64,000 bases of DNA. It comes from Candidatus Gastranaerophilales bacterium. Lineage in GTDB: Bacteria; Bacillota; Clostridia; Lachnospirales; Lachnospiraceae. The position numbers and the translations under genes were made by a program. Shown here in pieces: positions 63,116 to 64,000 of this stretch; the stretch's first letter is position 1, and each line of letters begins with the position of its first letter. The notes under the pieces were generated by a model. It did no database searches. It saw only the letters and a list, made by a program, of their open reading frames with translations, and was not told the DNA's origin. The DNA lies in the NCBI GenBank assembly GCA_023663225.1, contig JAMPHU010000001.1:62001-126000 (forward strand). Reading direction: 5' to 3'.

Positions 63116-63736
63116 TCAATTACCGCTTGACCAATCTATGTCATATTCCCTTCTTAGCGTAAACTCGTTCATCAATCCGTCCTGCTGACTAAAATACAGC
63201 TTATATTCGTAATCCGTTCCCGACTCCCTCATGTGATTGTCATAAGTGCGAAAATCCGGAAACATTTCCAACGCTTTCTCCTGTGTAATCTCACTGACAG
63301 GTACACCGTTAAACTCGATGACATCGCGTTCCTCAGCCGTTCCCTTCAGATAAAACTCCAGATACGCAATGACTGCATCTCCCATGCGGACGGCTTCCTC
63401 CTCCGTCACCATGGCGATATGCGCAAAGATCGAATCCGAAATGGTAACGGTAGCTCCGCTGTAATAAGAATTGGCTTCCAATTCCGTTTCCGGATCGATC
63501 TCATATGTAGTGATATGATTGCTGCTGTCCATTTCCGATACGGTCACACTTAATCCCTGATCCAAAAGCGTCTGCACGGTGGTCTCTCCCACTCGTATCT
63601 CCTGCCCATTGATGGAAACGGGATAACACTGCTGAGCCGGCTCCTCCTCCACTTCCTCTTTGCCGCCCTGACCGCAGCCGGTCAAAAGCGCCATACTCAA
63701 AAGCATGGCAATTCCAGTTGCAAATAATTTTTTCAT
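63116..63736 (-). CDS. Secreted lipoprotein of unknown function
   Basis: 206 residues from ATG 63736 (GGAGGAGAATGTACC upstream). The frame extends 49 codons further but without coding character. MKKLFATGIAMLLSMALLTG followed by C is a type II signal peptide with lipobox LLTGC. The mature part is acidic (KEEVEEEP), contains CYPVSINGQEIRVGETTVQT and ends in a basic/aromatic region. I do not recognise a domain beyond a possible small beta-rich fold. Confidence 0.75.
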   Translation of the reverse strand: MKKLFATGIAMLLSMALLTGCGQGGKEEVEEEPAQQCYPVSINGQEIRVGETTVQTLLDQGLSVTVSEMDSSNHITTYEIDPETELEANSYYSGATVTISDSIFAHIAMVTEEEAVRMGDAVIAYLEFYLKGTAEERDVIEFNGVPVSEITQEKALEMFPDFRTYDNHMRESGTDYEYKLYFSQQDGLMNEFTLRREYDIDWSSGN

Positions 63737-63770
63737 GGTACATTCTCCTCCTGATCTCAAATATGCTTTC

Positions 63771-63798
63771 ATTATACCCCCCCGAAAAGATTTTTCAA
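63771..63798 (-). promoter_or_regulatory. Promoter of the lipoprotein gene
   Basis: Minus strand TTGAAA (63793-63798), a 16-bp spacer and TATAAT (63771-63776). Confidence 0.65.
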
Positions 63799-63808
63799 CC
63801 AAAAACCC

Positions 63809-63837
63809 TTGTTCGATTGCGTGCTCTATGATATAAT
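63809..63837 (+). promoter_or_regulatory. Promoter of the gene at the right window edge
   Basis: TTGTTC (63809-63814), a 17-bp spacer and TATAAT (63832-63837), divergent from the lipoprotein promoter. Confidence 0.7.
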
Positions 63838-63916
63838 GGCCACAGACATTTTCATTTTCCACCTCATCGACGCACCAATGCACACTGACCCAGACAGAAC
63901 GGAGGTTGAGACCACC

Positions 63917-64000
63917 TTGAAAACCAGCAAAAACACCGGATATTTCCGAAATAATTTTTATATCTTCAGACTGTTATGGCAGATCAAAAAGAGCCGTGTG
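63917..64000 (+). CDS. Start of a gene cut by the window edge
   Basis: A TTG start at 63917 preceded by GGAGG opens a frame of 28 codons that runs off the window: MKTSKNTGYFRNNFYIFRLL then WQIKKSRV. The basic, aromatic N-terminus would suit a membrane protein such as an ABC exporter, but the fragment is too short to assign. The promoter at 63809-63837 supports expression. Confidence 0.5.
   Translation, partial: MKTSKNTGYFRNNFYIFRLLWQIKKSRV

Noticed and set aside
1..64000. tRNA or rRNA genes as integration targets
   Set aside because: No cloverleaf-like or rRNA sequence was recognised in any intergenic stretch, though a scan with dedicated software was not possible.

Overview
The window looks like a chromosome segment of a Gram-positive, low-to-mid GC Clostridia, most likely a gut Lachnospiraceae. 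Reasons: a fabH-acpP-fabK-fabD-fabG-fabF-accB-fabZ-accC-accDA cluster with FabK instead of FabI, a fused AccDA, split transketolase subunits, a Met T-box ahead of metG, strong AGGAGG-type ribosome binding sites, and frequent TTGACA/TATAAT promoters with 16-18 bp spacers. No rRNA, tRNA or CRISPR array was seen.

Region 1 (1-11.4 kb) is AT-rich accessory DNA and the most unusual part. A 909-residue P-loop NTPase fused to a YfbR/HDDC2-like HD phosphohydrolase (plus strand, preceded by a small unknown ORF) converges on a three-gene minus-strand operon. That operon encodes a 2040-residue protein with a GHKL-type ATPase module, a phosphoribosyltransferase-like motif and a second degenerate GHKL-like module, then a 164-residue unknown protein and a DUF2971-like protein. 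A decayed tyrosine-recombinase fragment sits at the right edge (11.2-11.4 kb). I read this as a defence or conflict island of a type I do not recognise.

Region 2 (11.5-25.4 kb) is chromosomal: a ParB-like/BMP fusion overlapping a metallophosphoesterase, then a complete type II fatty-acid synthesis operon on the minus strand ending with a nitronate-monooxygenase-like gene and a FabT-type MarR regulator. The operon promoter ahead of fabH carries a FabT-like palindrome, and a second weaker copy lies ahead of the nmo-fabT pair.

Region 3 (25.4-26.9 kb) is a 1.48-kb AT-rich cassette, an AvcD-like kinase/dCMP-deaminase fusion plus a small zinc-ribbon protein. It is bounded by perfect 31-bp direct repeats. 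One repeat is the 3' end of the HD-GYP gene, so the cassette appears to have integrated at the stop codon of that gene and pushed its terminator 1.5 kb away.

Region 4 (26.9-64 kb) is mostly housekeeping and metabolic: HD-GYP protein, rhamnose mutarotase-like protein, glycogen phosphorylase, GH95 glycosidase, TadA, an ECF sigma/anti-sigma pair, a flavin reductase-rubredoxin fusion, a PadR-controlled flavodoxin-membrane fusion, a PflX-like radical SAM protein, a PucR/CdaR-type regulator, an MsmK/UgpC-type ATPase, a diguanylate cyclase with YesL, MetG with its T-box, Rpe, a cell-wall amidase, transketolase, AraD and an FGGY kinase, TelA and an XpaC-like protein, a DUF885 peptidase and a lipoprotein. 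It also holds a 28-residue holin-like type I toxin with an antisense-RNA promoter, and several long intergenic inverted repeats (28.6, 28.8, 54.0 and 63.1 kb).
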